A stretch of DNA of 13,055 nt from positions 1 to 13,055 of the forward strand of contig CBHWED010000076.1 in assembly GCA_966112795.1 (NCBI GenBank). Direction: 5' to 3'. Positions within the stretch are counted from its first letter, which is position 1, and every line of letters begins with the position of its first letter. Shown here piece by piece: positions 6,938 through 13,055 of the stretch. A model generated the notes under the pieces. It was given only the letters and a program-made list of their open reading frames with translations, was not told the DNA's origin and ran no database searches. The position numbers were made by a program, and so were the translations under genes. This DNA is from Croceibacterium_A sp966112795. GTDB taxonomy: Bacteria > Pseudomonadota > Alphaproteobacteria > Sphingomonadales > Sphingomonadaceae.

Positions 6938-8362
6938 ATGGTCGAAGGTGAAGCTGCCCTCCTGCTCGCCCGCCTCCAGTTCGCCTTCACGGTGAGCTTC
7001 CACTTCCTGTTCCCCGCTTTCACGATCGGCCTTGCCAGCTACCTCGCGGTGCTCGAGGGACTGTGGCTCAAGACGGGTAAACCGCTTTACCTCGACCTGT
7101 TCCGCTACTGGGTGAAGATCTTCGCGGTGAACTTCGCCATGGGCGTCGTGTCCGGCATCGTGCTCTCGTACCAGTTCGGCACCAACTGGGCGGTGTTCTC
7201 CGATCGAGCCGGTCCGGTGATCGGGCCGCTGATGGCCTACGAAGTGCTGACCGCGTTCTTCCTCGAGGCCGGTTTCCTCGGAGTGATGTTGTTCGGGATG
7301 AACAAGGTCGGCCGCGGGCTGCATTTCTTCGCCACGCTGATGGTCGCGGCGGGGACGCTGCTGTCGTCGTTCTGGATCCTTGCGGCGAACTCGTGGATGC
7401 AGACGCCGCAAGGACATGTGATCGGCGCCAACGGGCAGTTCATGCCCGGCGACTGGCTCGCGATCATCTTCAACCCGAGCTTCCCGTGGCGGCTGATGCA
7501 CACCGTCACCGCGGCCTATCTGACCACTGCGCTGGTCGTCGGCGGCGTCGGCGCGTGGCACCTGTTGCGCGACCGGACCAACATGCACGCGTGCAAGATG
7601 TTCTCGATGGCGATGTGGATGGCCGCGCTCGTCGCGCCGGTGCAGGTGCTGATCGGCGACCAGCACGGGCTCAACACGCTCGAGCATCAGCCGGTGAAGA
7701 TCATGGCGATGGAAGGGCACTACGAAAGCCATCCCGAAGGTGGCGCGCCGCTTTACCTGTTCGGCATCCCCAACGACCGCGAGCAGCGGCTCGACTTCGC
7801 GGTCGGCATCCCGGGGCTCGGCAGCCTGATTCTCAAGCACAGCGTCGATGCGCCGATCGCCGGGCTCGACACGGTGCCCGACGACGAGCAGCCGCCGGCG
7901 CTGATCGTGTTCTGGTCGTTCAGGATCATGGTCGGCCTCGGCGTGCTGATGTTCGCGCTCGGCCTCGCCGGGCTGTGGGCCCGGTGGCACGGGACGCTCT
8001 ACGAATGGCGCGCCTTGCACCGGTTCGCGGTGCTGATGGCGCCGGCGGGCTTCGTTGCGGTGATCGCCGGCTGGATCACGACCGAAGTCGGCCGGCAGCC
8101 CTTCGTGGTCTATGGCCTGCTGCGCACCGCCGACGCGGTGAGCCCGCTCGCAGCGCCCGCGGTGGCGATGTCGCTGCTCGCGTTCGTGGTGGTGTACTTC
8201 GCGGTGTTCGGAGTCGGCATCTGGTACATGCTGCGGCTGATGGCCAAGGCCCCGCAGCCGGGCGAGCCCGATCCGCAGCGCACCGAACGCGAACCGATCC
8301 GCAGCGCCGGGATCATGCCCGGGCTGGCGCAGCACACGGGTTCTACGGAGGTCGGGCAATGA
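6938..8362 (+). CDS. cydA: Cytochrome bd-type quinol oxidase subunit I, cyanide-insensitive (CioA) type
   Basis: The heme-bearing subunit of a terminal oxidase that oxidises quinol and reduces oxygen to water in the inner membrane. At 474 aa it is shorter than the E. coli type because it lacks the C-terminal Q-loop insertion, as in cyanide-insensitive (CIO) oxidases. Expected ligands are visible: His22 (b595), His188 and Met331 (b558), and Glu102 and Glu110 of the proton/heme region. The quinol site GDQHGLN...QPVKIMAMEGHYE holds Lys254 and Glu259. The conserved GRQPW motif reads GRQPF at 385-389, so Trp is replaced by Phe. The ATG at 6938 has AGGGGGAG 12 nt upstream, a longish spacing, but the resulting N-terminus fits the family. 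The stop overlaps the cydB start (ATGA). The repeats upstream may give oxygen or stress control. Confidence 0.96.
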   Translation: MVEGEAALLLARLQFAFTVSFHFLFPAFTIGLASYLAVLEGLWLKTGKPLYLDLFRYWVKIFAVNFAMGVVSGIVLSYQFGTNWAVFSDRAGPVIGPLMAYEVLTAFFLEAGFLGVMLFGMNKVGRGLHFFATLMVAAGTLLSSFWILAANSWMQTPQGHVIGANGQFMPGDWLAIIFNPSFPWRLMHTVTAAYLTTALVVGGVGAWHLLRDRTNMHACKMFSMAMWMAALVAPVQVLIGDQHGLNTLEHQPVKIMAMEGHYESHPEGGAPLYLFGIPNDREQRLDFAVGIPGLGSLILKHSVDAPIAGLDTVPDDEQPPALIVFWSFRIMVGLGVLMFALGLAGLWARWHGTLYEWRALHRFAVLMAPAGFVAVIAGWITTEVGRQPFVVYGLLRTADAVSPLAAPAVAMSLLAFVVVYFAVFGVGIWYMLRLMAKAPQPGEPDPQRTEREPIRSAGIMPGLAQHTGSTEVGQ

Positions 8363-9360
8363 GCTTCGACCTGACGACGATCTGGGCCTTCATCATCGCC
8401 TTCGCGGTGTTTGCCTACGTCGTTCTCGACGGGTTCGACCTCGGCATCGGCATCCTGTTCCCCGCGCTCAAGGTCGGCGAAGGCCGCAACCGGGCGATGA
8501 ATTCGATCGCGCCGGTGTGGGACGGTAACGAGACCTGGCTGGTCATGGGCGGCGGCGGCCTGCTCGCCGCGTTCCCGCTGGCCTACGCGGTGATCCTGCC
8601 CGCGACCTATCCGCTGATCATCGCCATGCTGCTCGGGCTCGTGTTCCGCGGTGTGGCCTTCGAATTCCGCCACCGCGACGAGCGGCACCGGCCGTTCTGG
8701 GACTTCGCGTTCTTCGCCGGATCGCTGACCGCGGCGCTGTCGCAAGGCATGGTGCTCGGCGCGATCCTGCAGGGGATCGCGGTTTCGGACCGCGCTTATG
8801 CCGGCAGCTGGTGGGACTGGCTGACGCCATACACGCTGCTCACGGGGCTCGGCGTGGTCGCCGGTTACGCGCTGCTCGGCGCGTGCTGGATGATCTGGAA
8901 GCTCGAGGGCGACGTGCAGGACAAGGCCTATCGGCTGGCGGTGCGCACCGGCATCGCGACGCTGCTGCTGATGGCCGCGGTCAGCGCCTACAACCTCGCG
9001 CTTCTGCCGCAGTACCGCGAGCGCTGGCTGGCGATGCCCAACATCCTGTTCGCCAGCCAGGTGCCGCTGCTGACGGCGATCATTGCCGGGTTCCTGTTCT
9101 ATGGCCTCCGCAAGCGCTGGGAACTGGCGCCGTTCCTGCTGGCGCTGGCGCTGTTCCTGCTCGGAATGATCGGGCTCGGGGTGACCATCTGGCCCTATGT
9201 CGTGCCTGACGCGCTGACCATCTGGGATACCGCGGCGCCCGCCAGCAGCCAGATGTTCATGCTCGTCGGCGCGGTGCTGATCCTGCCGCTGATCCTCGCC
9301 TACACCGCGTGGTCGTACTGGGTGTTCCGGGGCAAGGTCGGCGCCGAAGGCTATCATTGA
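8359..9360 (+). CDS. cydB: Cytochrome bd-type quinol oxidase subunit II (CioB type)
   Basis: The second large subunit of the bd-type oxidase, 333 aa, with about nine hydrophobic segments and no heme ligands expected. Family motifs are the early DGFDLGIG at 24-31, VWDGNETWLV at 53-62, GLVFRGVAFEFRHR after the third helix, and the C-terminal PASSQMFMLVG. The WDGNETW form and the length fit the CIO subgroup. It has an excellent Shine-Dalgarno site, GGAGG at 8347-8351, 7 nt before ATG. Its start overlaps the cydA stop by 4 nt, and its own TGA shares an A with the ATG of the next gene. A single transcript for three subunits is therefore very likely. Confidence 0.96.
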   Translation: MSFDLTTIWAFIIAFAVFAYVVLDGFDLGIGILFPALKVGEGRNRAMNSIAPVWDGNETWLVMGGGGLLAAFPLAYAVILPATYPLIIAMLLGLVFRGVAFEFRHRDERHRPFWDFAFFAGSLTAALSQGMVLGAILQGIAVSDRAYAGSWWDWLTPYTLLTGLGVVAGYALLGACWMIWKLEGDVQDKAYRLAVRTGIATLLLMAAVSAYNLALLPQYRERWLAMPNILFASQVPLLTAIIAGFLFYGLRKRWELAPFLLALALFLLGMIGLGVTIWPYVVPDALTIWDTAAPASSQMFMLVGAVLILPLILAYTAWSYWVFRGKVGAEGYH

Positions 9361-9512
9361 TGGACGACCGCCCTCGAGCCGCGCGAAGCGCGACAGGGCA
9401 AACAAGAGCCCCGTTGTGGCAGCGGCTCGCCTGGATGGCGGGCATCTGGGCCGCAAGCGTGGCAGTGCTCGGAGCGGTCGCCTTCGTGCTCCGGCAGTGG
9501 CTCAACGGCTGA
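9360..9512 (+). CDS. DUF2474 family small subunit of the bd-type oxidase (CydX-like)
   Basis: A 50-residue protein starting at the ATG that overlaps the cydB stop by one base (TGATG). A GAAGG at 9346-9350 lies 9 nt upstream, a proper ribosome site inside the end of cydB. The N-terminal 17 residues are polar and basic. LWQRLAWMAGIWAASVAVLGAVAFVLRQWL then forms a single transmembrane helix (about 24-45), the pattern of DUF2474 proteins encoded after CIO-type cydAB. Such short single-helix partners (CydX and relatives) stabilise the oxidase hemes in studied systems; the same role here is inferred. An in-frame ATG further upstream (9309) lies inside cydB and is unlikely. The stop directly abuts the stop of the convergent pit gene. 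Confidence 0.85.
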   Translation: MDDRPRAARSATGQTRAPLWQRLAWMAGIWAASVAVLGAVAFVLRQWLNG

Positions 9513-10526
9513 TCAGAACAGCAGCGTCAGCGCGTAGAACAGCGCCCCGACTGCCGCCGAGGCGGGGATCGTGATGAACCACGCGATGATGACGTTCTGC
9601 GCCACGCCCCAGCGCACCGCCGAAGCGCGACGCGCGGTGCCCGCGCCGATGATCGAGCCGGTGATGGTGTGCGTGGTCGAGACCGGGATGCCGAGCGCCG
9701 AGGCGGCGAAGATCACGATCGATCCGGCGGTCGAGGCGCTGAAGCCCTGGTGCTGCGACAGCTTGGTGATCCTCGACCCCATCGTCTCGATGATCCGCCA
9801 GCCCCCGCTGAGCGTGCCGAGCGCTATCGCGATGTAGCAGGCGATCGCGACCCAGTGCGGCACATGGAACTCGCCGGTCAGGTGGCCGGTCGAGAACAGC
9901 AGCACGGTGATGATACCCATCGTCTTCTGCGCATCGTTGAGACCGTGGCTCAGCGAATAGGCGGCCGAGGACAGCAGGTGCAGGCCCCGGAGACCCGTCT
10001 CGGCGCGCTTCGCCGTCGCGTGGCGCAAGCCCCAGCTGCTCAGCAGCATGACCAGCATGGCGAGGAACATGCCGATCATCGGCGAGAGCACGATCGCGAT
10101 CAGCGTCTTGTTGAGCCCGCCCCACAGGATGCCCTCGAAACCCGCGCGCGCGACGCCTGCCCCGACGATGCCGCCGACGAGCGCGTGACTGCTCGACGAC
10201 GGGATGCCCTTGAGCCAGGTGACGACGTTCCAGAACATCGCCCCGACGAGCGCGCCGAACACCACCGCCGGCGTCACGAGCTGCTTCTGGATCAGCCCCG
10301 CCCCGATCGTCTCGGCGACCGCGTGCAGGCTCGGGAAGGCGATCGTGAGGAAATAGGCGGCGAAGTTGAACGCCGCCGCGAACACGACGGCCCAGACCGG
10401 CGAAAGCAGCCGGGTGGCGACGACCGTGGCGATCGCGTTCGCCGCGTCGTGCAGGCCGTTCAGGAAGTCGAACACCAGCGCGAGGACGATCAGCGCGACG
10501 AGCCAAGGAAGAGCGAGTTCGTACAC
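9513..10526 (-). CDS. pit: Low-affinity inorganic phosphate transporter, Pit family
   Basis: A 337-aa inner-membrane symporter for phosphate (as metal-phosphate complex) driven by protons. The two inverted halves each carry the family signature: FLNGLHDAANAI at 21-32 and SHGLNDAQKTMG at 193-204. The paired motifs PSSSSHAL (109-116) and PVSTTHTI (281-288) also match between halves. About ten hydrophobic segments are present. The start is GTG at 10526. An in-frame TGA, the stop of the upstream gene, lies only three codons before it and the next Met is residue 97, so no other start is plausible. No Shine-Dalgarno sequence precedes the GTG, so translation probably depends on coupling to the upstream Nudix-DUF47 gene. 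DUF47-pit pairs are a well-known arrangement. The stop codon TGA abuts the convergent DUF2474 stop, forming TGATCA, and no terminator is visible between the two. Confidence 0.95.
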   Translation of the reverse strand: MYELALPWLVALIVLALVFDFLNGLHDAANAIATVVATRLLSPVWAVVFAAAFNFAAYFLTIAFPSLHAVAETIGAGLIQKQLVTPAVVFGALVGAMFWNVVTWLKGIPSSSSHALVGGIVGAGVARAGFEGILWGGLNKTLIAIVLSPMIGMFLAMLVMLLSSWGLRHATAKRAETGLRGLHLLSSAAYSLSHGLNDAQKTMGIITVLLFSTGHLTGEFHVPHWVAIACYIAIALGTLSGGWRIIETMGSRITKLSQHQGFSASTAGSIVIFAASALGIPVSTTHTITGSIIGAGTARRASAVRWGVAQNVIIAWFITIPASAAVGALFYALTLLF

Positions 10527-10535
10527 GGGGTGCGG

Positions 10536-11705
10536 TCAGGAGTGATCGATGACGATGCCGTCGATCTCGTCGGCGACGTCCTCGAACGCGTCGACGATGC
10601 GCTCGAGGTGCTTGTAGATCTCGCGTTCGACGACGAAGCGCAGGGTGTCGGTCTTGCCGTGGTCCTCGAGCGCCTGCCTGAGGCCAGCCGAATGGATCGA
10701 ATCGGCGTGCCCCTCGATGCGGATCAGCCGCTCGGTCAGTTCGTGCAACCGCGGGCCGTTGCGGGCCACGTCGCGCAGCAGCGGGATCGCCTCGGCGGTG
10801 AGCCGCGCGGCGTCGACCGCGATCGCCGCCATGTCCTGCATCTGCGGGGTGAAGTTCGAGAACTTGTAGAGGTCGATCGCGTGCGCGGCCGACTGCATCT
10901 CGTCGATCGTGTCGTCGAGCGCGCCGATCAGGCTGGTGATCGCGCCGCGGTCGAACGGAGTCAGGAAGGTGCGGCGAACGGTCTGCAGCACCTCGCGGGT
11001 GATCTCGTCGGCGTCGTGCTCGCGCTCCATGATCTCGCGGATGTGCTGCGACGGATCCGAGCCGCCGGCGAGCAGCCGCGCGGTGGCTTCGGCCCCGGCG
11101 AGCACGGTCGCGGCGTGGGCCTCGAACAGCTCGAAGAAGTTGCCGGTCTTCGGCAGCAGGCGCTGGAACCAGGCGAACATCGAACTCCACCCCTTCGTCT
11201 TTTCGCCGACCATCTCGGTCAGCCGGTTGCGGCGCACCGCGGTCTGGAACTCGCCCGAAGCGAACGAGTGAATGAGATTGCCGAGGTCCTGCTCGTCGAC
11301 CGCGCTCGAGGCCTCGTCGAGCGTGAACCAGCGGCGTTCGCGCTGGCCCTGCTCCTTCCACGCCTCGAGCTCGTCGGTGATCGCCAGCGGGAACACGTCG
11401 ACGTCGACCATCAGCGACGCCCCGCTGCCCTGGCGCTTGCGGTAGCGGTAGCTGCCGAGCGGCACCGGGCAGACCGCGCCGCGCACGCCGGCTTCCTCTT
11501 CGGCCTCGCGCGCGGCCGAGACGTGCGGCGTCGTGGTCGGACCGAGGTTGCCCTTGGGCAGGACCCAGCGCGCCTTGGTCCCGCGCGTCGTGATCAGCAT
11601 CACGCGGACGCGCGCGTCGGGCGCTGAGCCTTCGATACGGTACGGGAGGGCGGCGACCTGGCGAATGGTCCGGGATCCTGACGGCGAGACGAGTGCGCGC
11701 CACAT
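10536..11705 (-). CDS. Fusion of Nudix hydrolase and DUF47 (PhoU-like) Pit accessory domain
   Basis: A 389-aa protein joining two families. Residues about 15-145 are a Nudix domain of the DIPP-like type. The Nudix box spans 52-74 (GNLGPTTTPHVS...REAEEEAGV); the metal-binding REaxEE core is intact, while the first, non-ligand Glu of the consensus is Thr. RYRKR and QRERRWFTLDEA are also seen. DIPP relatives cleave inositol pyrophosphates, polyphosphate or diadenosine polyphosphates; the substrate here is unknown. Residues 176-389 are a complete DUF47 (PhoU-like helical) domain starting MFAWFQRLLPKTGNFFELFE, with metal-site-like acidic motifs such as EREHDADEIT. DUF47 proteins partner Pit transporters, and pit follows 9 nt downstream. 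The start is uncertain: ATG at 11705 is chosen, while TTG at 11729 would add 8 residues but nearly touches a Pho box. Neither has a Shine-Dalgarno sequence. An internal ATG with a strong ribosome site lies at the domain junction. Confidence 0.9.
   Translation of the reverse strand: MWRALVSPSGSRTIRQVAALPYRIEGSAPDARVRVMLITTRGTKARWVLPKGNLGPTTTPHVSAAREAEEEAGVRGAVCPVPLGSYRYRKRQGSGASLMVDVDVFPLAITDELEAWKEQGQRERRWFTLDEASSAVDEQDLGNLIHSFASGEFQTAVRRNRLTEMVGEKTKGWSSMFAWFQRLLPKTGNFFELFEAHAATVLAGAEATARLLAGGSDPSQHIREIMEREHDADEITREVLQTVRRTFLTPFDRGAITSLIGALDDTIDEMQSAAHAIDLYKFSNFTPQMQDMAAIAVDAARLTAEAIPLLRDVARNGPRLHELTERLIRIEGHADSIHSAGLRQALEDHGKTDTLRFVVEREIYKHLERIVDAFEDVADEIDGIVIDHS
11178..11196 (-). promoter_or_regulatory. 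Internal ribosome binding site and ATG at the Nudix/DUF47 junction
   Basis: Reading the minus strand, GAAGGGGTGGAG (11196-11185) is followed after 4 nt by an in-frame ATG (11180-11178). AAGGGG lies 9 nt and GGAG 4 nt before the ATG, both usable Shine-Dalgarno contacts. This ATG is Met176 of the fusion and the first residue of the DUF47 family consensus. Initiation here would give a free 214-aa DUF47 protein, the normal length of stand-alone members. It is a better initiation site than either candidate start of the full fusion. Confidence 0.6.
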
Positions 11706-11730
11706 AAGGCGGCGCGCACGCGCATCCAAG

Positions 11731-11748
11731 ATGACAGTTTCGTTACAA
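11731..11748 (-). promoter_or_regulatory. Pho box (PhoB binding site) upstream of the Nudix-DUF47/pit unit
   Basis: On the minus strand the sequence reads TTGTAAC-GAAA-CTGTCAT. These are two 7-bp direct half-sites with 11-bp periodicity. The second matches the CTGTCAT consensus at 7 of 7 positions, and the first matches the alphaproteobacterial variant CTGTAAC at 6 of 7. It ends 25 nt before the preferred ATG at 11705. In Sinorhizobium meliloti the homologous DUF47-pit operon (orfA-pit) is repressed by PhoB when phosphate is short, so repression is the likely role here. No good -10 element is seen after the box, which also argues against simple activation. Confidence 0.65.
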
Positions 11749-11794
11749 CCGAGTTGTTCCCCGAAACCTTACATCCCGGCCGCCATCGCCGGCG

Positions 11795-13055
11795 TCAGGC
11801 AGCCTGCTGGTGCAGGTAGACCGCGCGCTCGTGCGAGAAGGCCTTGAAGCCGAAGTGGCCGTGGTAGCTGCCCATGCCGCTGCCGTTGACGCCACCGAAC
11901 GGGAGGCGGTTCTCGAGGTAGTGCGAGAACACGCCGTTGACGGTCACGCCGCCCGACGAGGTGCGGTCGAGCACCTTCTGCACGTTGGCCTCGTTGTCGC
12001 TGTAGACGTAGAGCGCGAGCGGCTTGTCGCGCTCCTCGATGTACTCGATGACCTGGTCGAGATTGTCGTATGTCATGACCGGCAGCACCGGCGCGAAGAT
12101 CTCTTCCTGGAGGATCTTCATCTGCGGCGTGACCCCGGTCAGCATCGTCGGGTGGACCGTGAGATCGGCCTCGTCGAGCTGGCCGCCCGCGGCGACGGTC
12201 GCGCCCTGCGCCACCGCATCGTCGAACAGGCCCTTCACACGGGCGAAATTGCCCTTGTTGACGATCTGCGCGATCGATTCCTTCTTGATCTGGCCCTCGG
12301 CATAGAGGTTCGCGGCGACGTTGGCCTTGAACCCTTCGACCAGGCGATCCTTCTGCTCCTCGCGCACGAAGACGTAGTCGGGGCAGATGCAGGCCTGGCC
12401 GCCGTTGAACTGCTTGGCGCCGGCGAGATCCGCGGCGATCTTGTCGATGTCGGCGCCCTCGTCGATGATCACCGGCGACTTGCCGCCGAGCTCGAGCGTG
12501 ACCGTGGCGAGGTGCTTGGCGGCCGCGGCCATGACGATCTTGCCGACGCGCGTGCTGCCGGTGAAGAAGATGTGGTTGAACGGCAGCTCGAGCAGCGCCT
12601 CGGCGACGTCGACGCCGCCTTCGAACAGCGCCACTTCGTTCTCGTCGAACGCATCGCGGATGATCTTGCCGGCGACGCGTGCGGTCGCCGGGCACAAGTC
12701 GGTCAGCTTGACCATGCAGCAGTTGCCGGCGGCGACGGCCGCGGCGACCGGGCCCAGCGTCAGGCCGAGCGGGAAGTTCCACGGGCCGAGGATCAGGCAC
12801 ACGCCGCGCGCCTCGGGAACGATCATCGCCTTGTCGGTCGGGACCCGCGAGGGCGTGACTTCAGTCGGCTTCATCCAGTCCTCGACACTGTCGATGTTGA
12901 GCTGGATGTTGCCGAGGACGTTGAGCACCTCGGTGACGCGGATCTCGCCTTCGGGCTTGCGGGTATCCTCGAGCACCGCGGCGACGATCTCGTCGGCGCG
13001 CGCCTCGACCGCGGCCTTGAGCCGGGCGAGCTTGGCCTTGCGCTCGGCGGCGGTG
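11795..13055 (-). CDS. Aldehyde dehydrogenase, class-3/coniferyl-aldehyde-like (5' end outside the window)
   Basis: The 3' 1261 bases of an NAD(P)-dependent aldehyde dehydrogenase; the reading frame continues without a stop to the window edge, showing about 419 residues. The visible N-terminal part (RKAKLARLKAAVEARADEIV) is the usual ALDH first helix, so only a short piece is missing. Motifs are GPWNFPL of the cofactor fold, FTGSTRVGK, LELGGKSP with the general-base Glu at 12491-12493, and NGGQACICPDY with the nucleophile Cys at 12389-12391. EEIFAPVLPV and PFGGVNGSGMGSYHG follow. The last motif and the PDY after the Cys point to the ALDH3/coniferyl aldehyde group. The cofactor-binding loop reads VKLTDLCPAT instead of the usual VKPSExxPAT; the Lys is kept. 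Substrate cannot be told from sequence. The 89-bp gap to the next gene holds the Pho box and no clear terminator. Confidence 0.93.
   Translation of the reverse strand, partial: TAAERKAKLARLKAAVEARADEIVAAVLEDTRKPEGEIRVTEVLNVLGNIQLNIDSVEDWMKPTEVTPSRVPTDKAMIVPEARGVCLILGPWNFPLGLTLGPVAAAVAAGNCCMVKLTDLCPATARVAGKIIRDAFDENEVALFEGGVDVAEALLELPFNHIFFTGSTRVGKIVMAAAAKHLATVTLELGGKSPVIIDEGADIDKIAADLAGAKQFNGGQACICPDYVFVREEQKDRLVEGFKANVAANLYAEGQIKKESIAQIVNKGNFARVKGLFDDAVAQGATVAAGGQLDEADLTVHPTMLTGVTPQMKILQEEIFAPVLPVMTYDNLDQVIEYIEERDKPLALYVYSDNEANVQKVLDRTSSGGVTVNGVFSHYLENRLPFGGVNGSGMGSYHGHFGFKAFSHERAVYLHQQAA

Noticed and set aside
6896..8359. A long minus-strand open frame opposite cydA
   Set aside because: The translation is a polar His/Arg/Glu-rich shadow of cydA with no domain; the sense strand encodes a complete oxidase subunit.
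9502..11703. A long minus-strand open frame overlapping pit and the Nudix-DUF47 gene in another frame, and a 650-codon plus-strand frame in the same place
   Set aside because: Both are Arg/Asp-rich shadows without motifs; the frames of pit and the Nudix-DUF47 fusion show clear families.
11646..11714. Loss of Nudix activity because the first Glu of the Nudix box is replaced by Thr
   Set aside because: That position (which lies further into the gene, near 11530) is not a metal ligand; the REaxEE residues that bind metal are intact, so inactivity is not supported.
11765..11797. Possible terminator after the aldehyde dehydrogenase
   Set aside because: Only 4-bp GC pairings can be formed and no T tract follows on the minus strand.
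1..13055. Mobile element, CRISPR array, defence or toxin system
   Set aside because: No transposase or integrase, no spaced repeat array, no terminal inverted repeats and no composition break were seen; the genes are core housekeeping and respiratory or transport functions.

Overview
This 13 kb window is high-GC chromosomal DNA. It most likely comes from an alphaproteobacterium of the Sphingomonadales (Sphingomonas, Novosphingobium or Erythrobacter type). The basis is the GC-biased third positions, the wording of the DnaE, LolD and Pit proteins, the single LolC/E-type permease, and a cyanide-insensitive-type bd oxidase with its small third subunit. Taxonomy is inferred from protein character, not from a marker search. 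I see no IS element, phage gene, CRISPR array, tRNA or rRNA; gene density is high and intergenic gaps are short.

Layout, left to right. (1) A strong intrinsic terminator for a plus-strand unit lying outside the window (about 23-56). (2) dnaE, the replicative DNA polymerase III alpha subunit, minus strand. (3) A divergent plus-strand Yip1-family membrane protein with a soluble C-terminal half, ending in a probable terminator that overlaps its stop codon. (4) A minus-strand lolC/E-lolD pair, coding sequences overlapping by 8 nt, for lipoprotein release from the inner membrane. (5) A 116-bp divergent control region carrying a 9-bp repeat at 21-bp spacing. (6) A tightly overlapping plus-strand operon cydA-cydB-DUF2474 for a cyanide-insensitive-type quinol oxidase, including a 50-aa third gene that is easy to miss. 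(7) A minus-strand phosphate module: a Nudix-DUF47 fusion protein followed by a Pit phosphate transporter, with a good Pho box just upstream. (8) The 3' part of a minus-strand aldehyde dehydrogenase that runs off the right edge.

The most interesting part is the phosphate module at about 9513-11748. A DIPP-like Nudix hydrolase domain is joined in frame to a DUF47 (PhoU-like) Pit accessory domain. A Shine-Dalgarno-like sequence and an ATG sit exactly at the domain junction, so both the fusion and a free DUF47 protein could be made. The pit gene follows in the same reading frame after a single TGA and three codons. A direct-repeat Pho box lies about 25 nt before the likely start. Together this suggests a PhoB-controlled phosphate uptake unit in which hydrolysis of a (poly)phosphorylated nucleotide or inositol signal may be tied to Pit gating; the functional link is inference.
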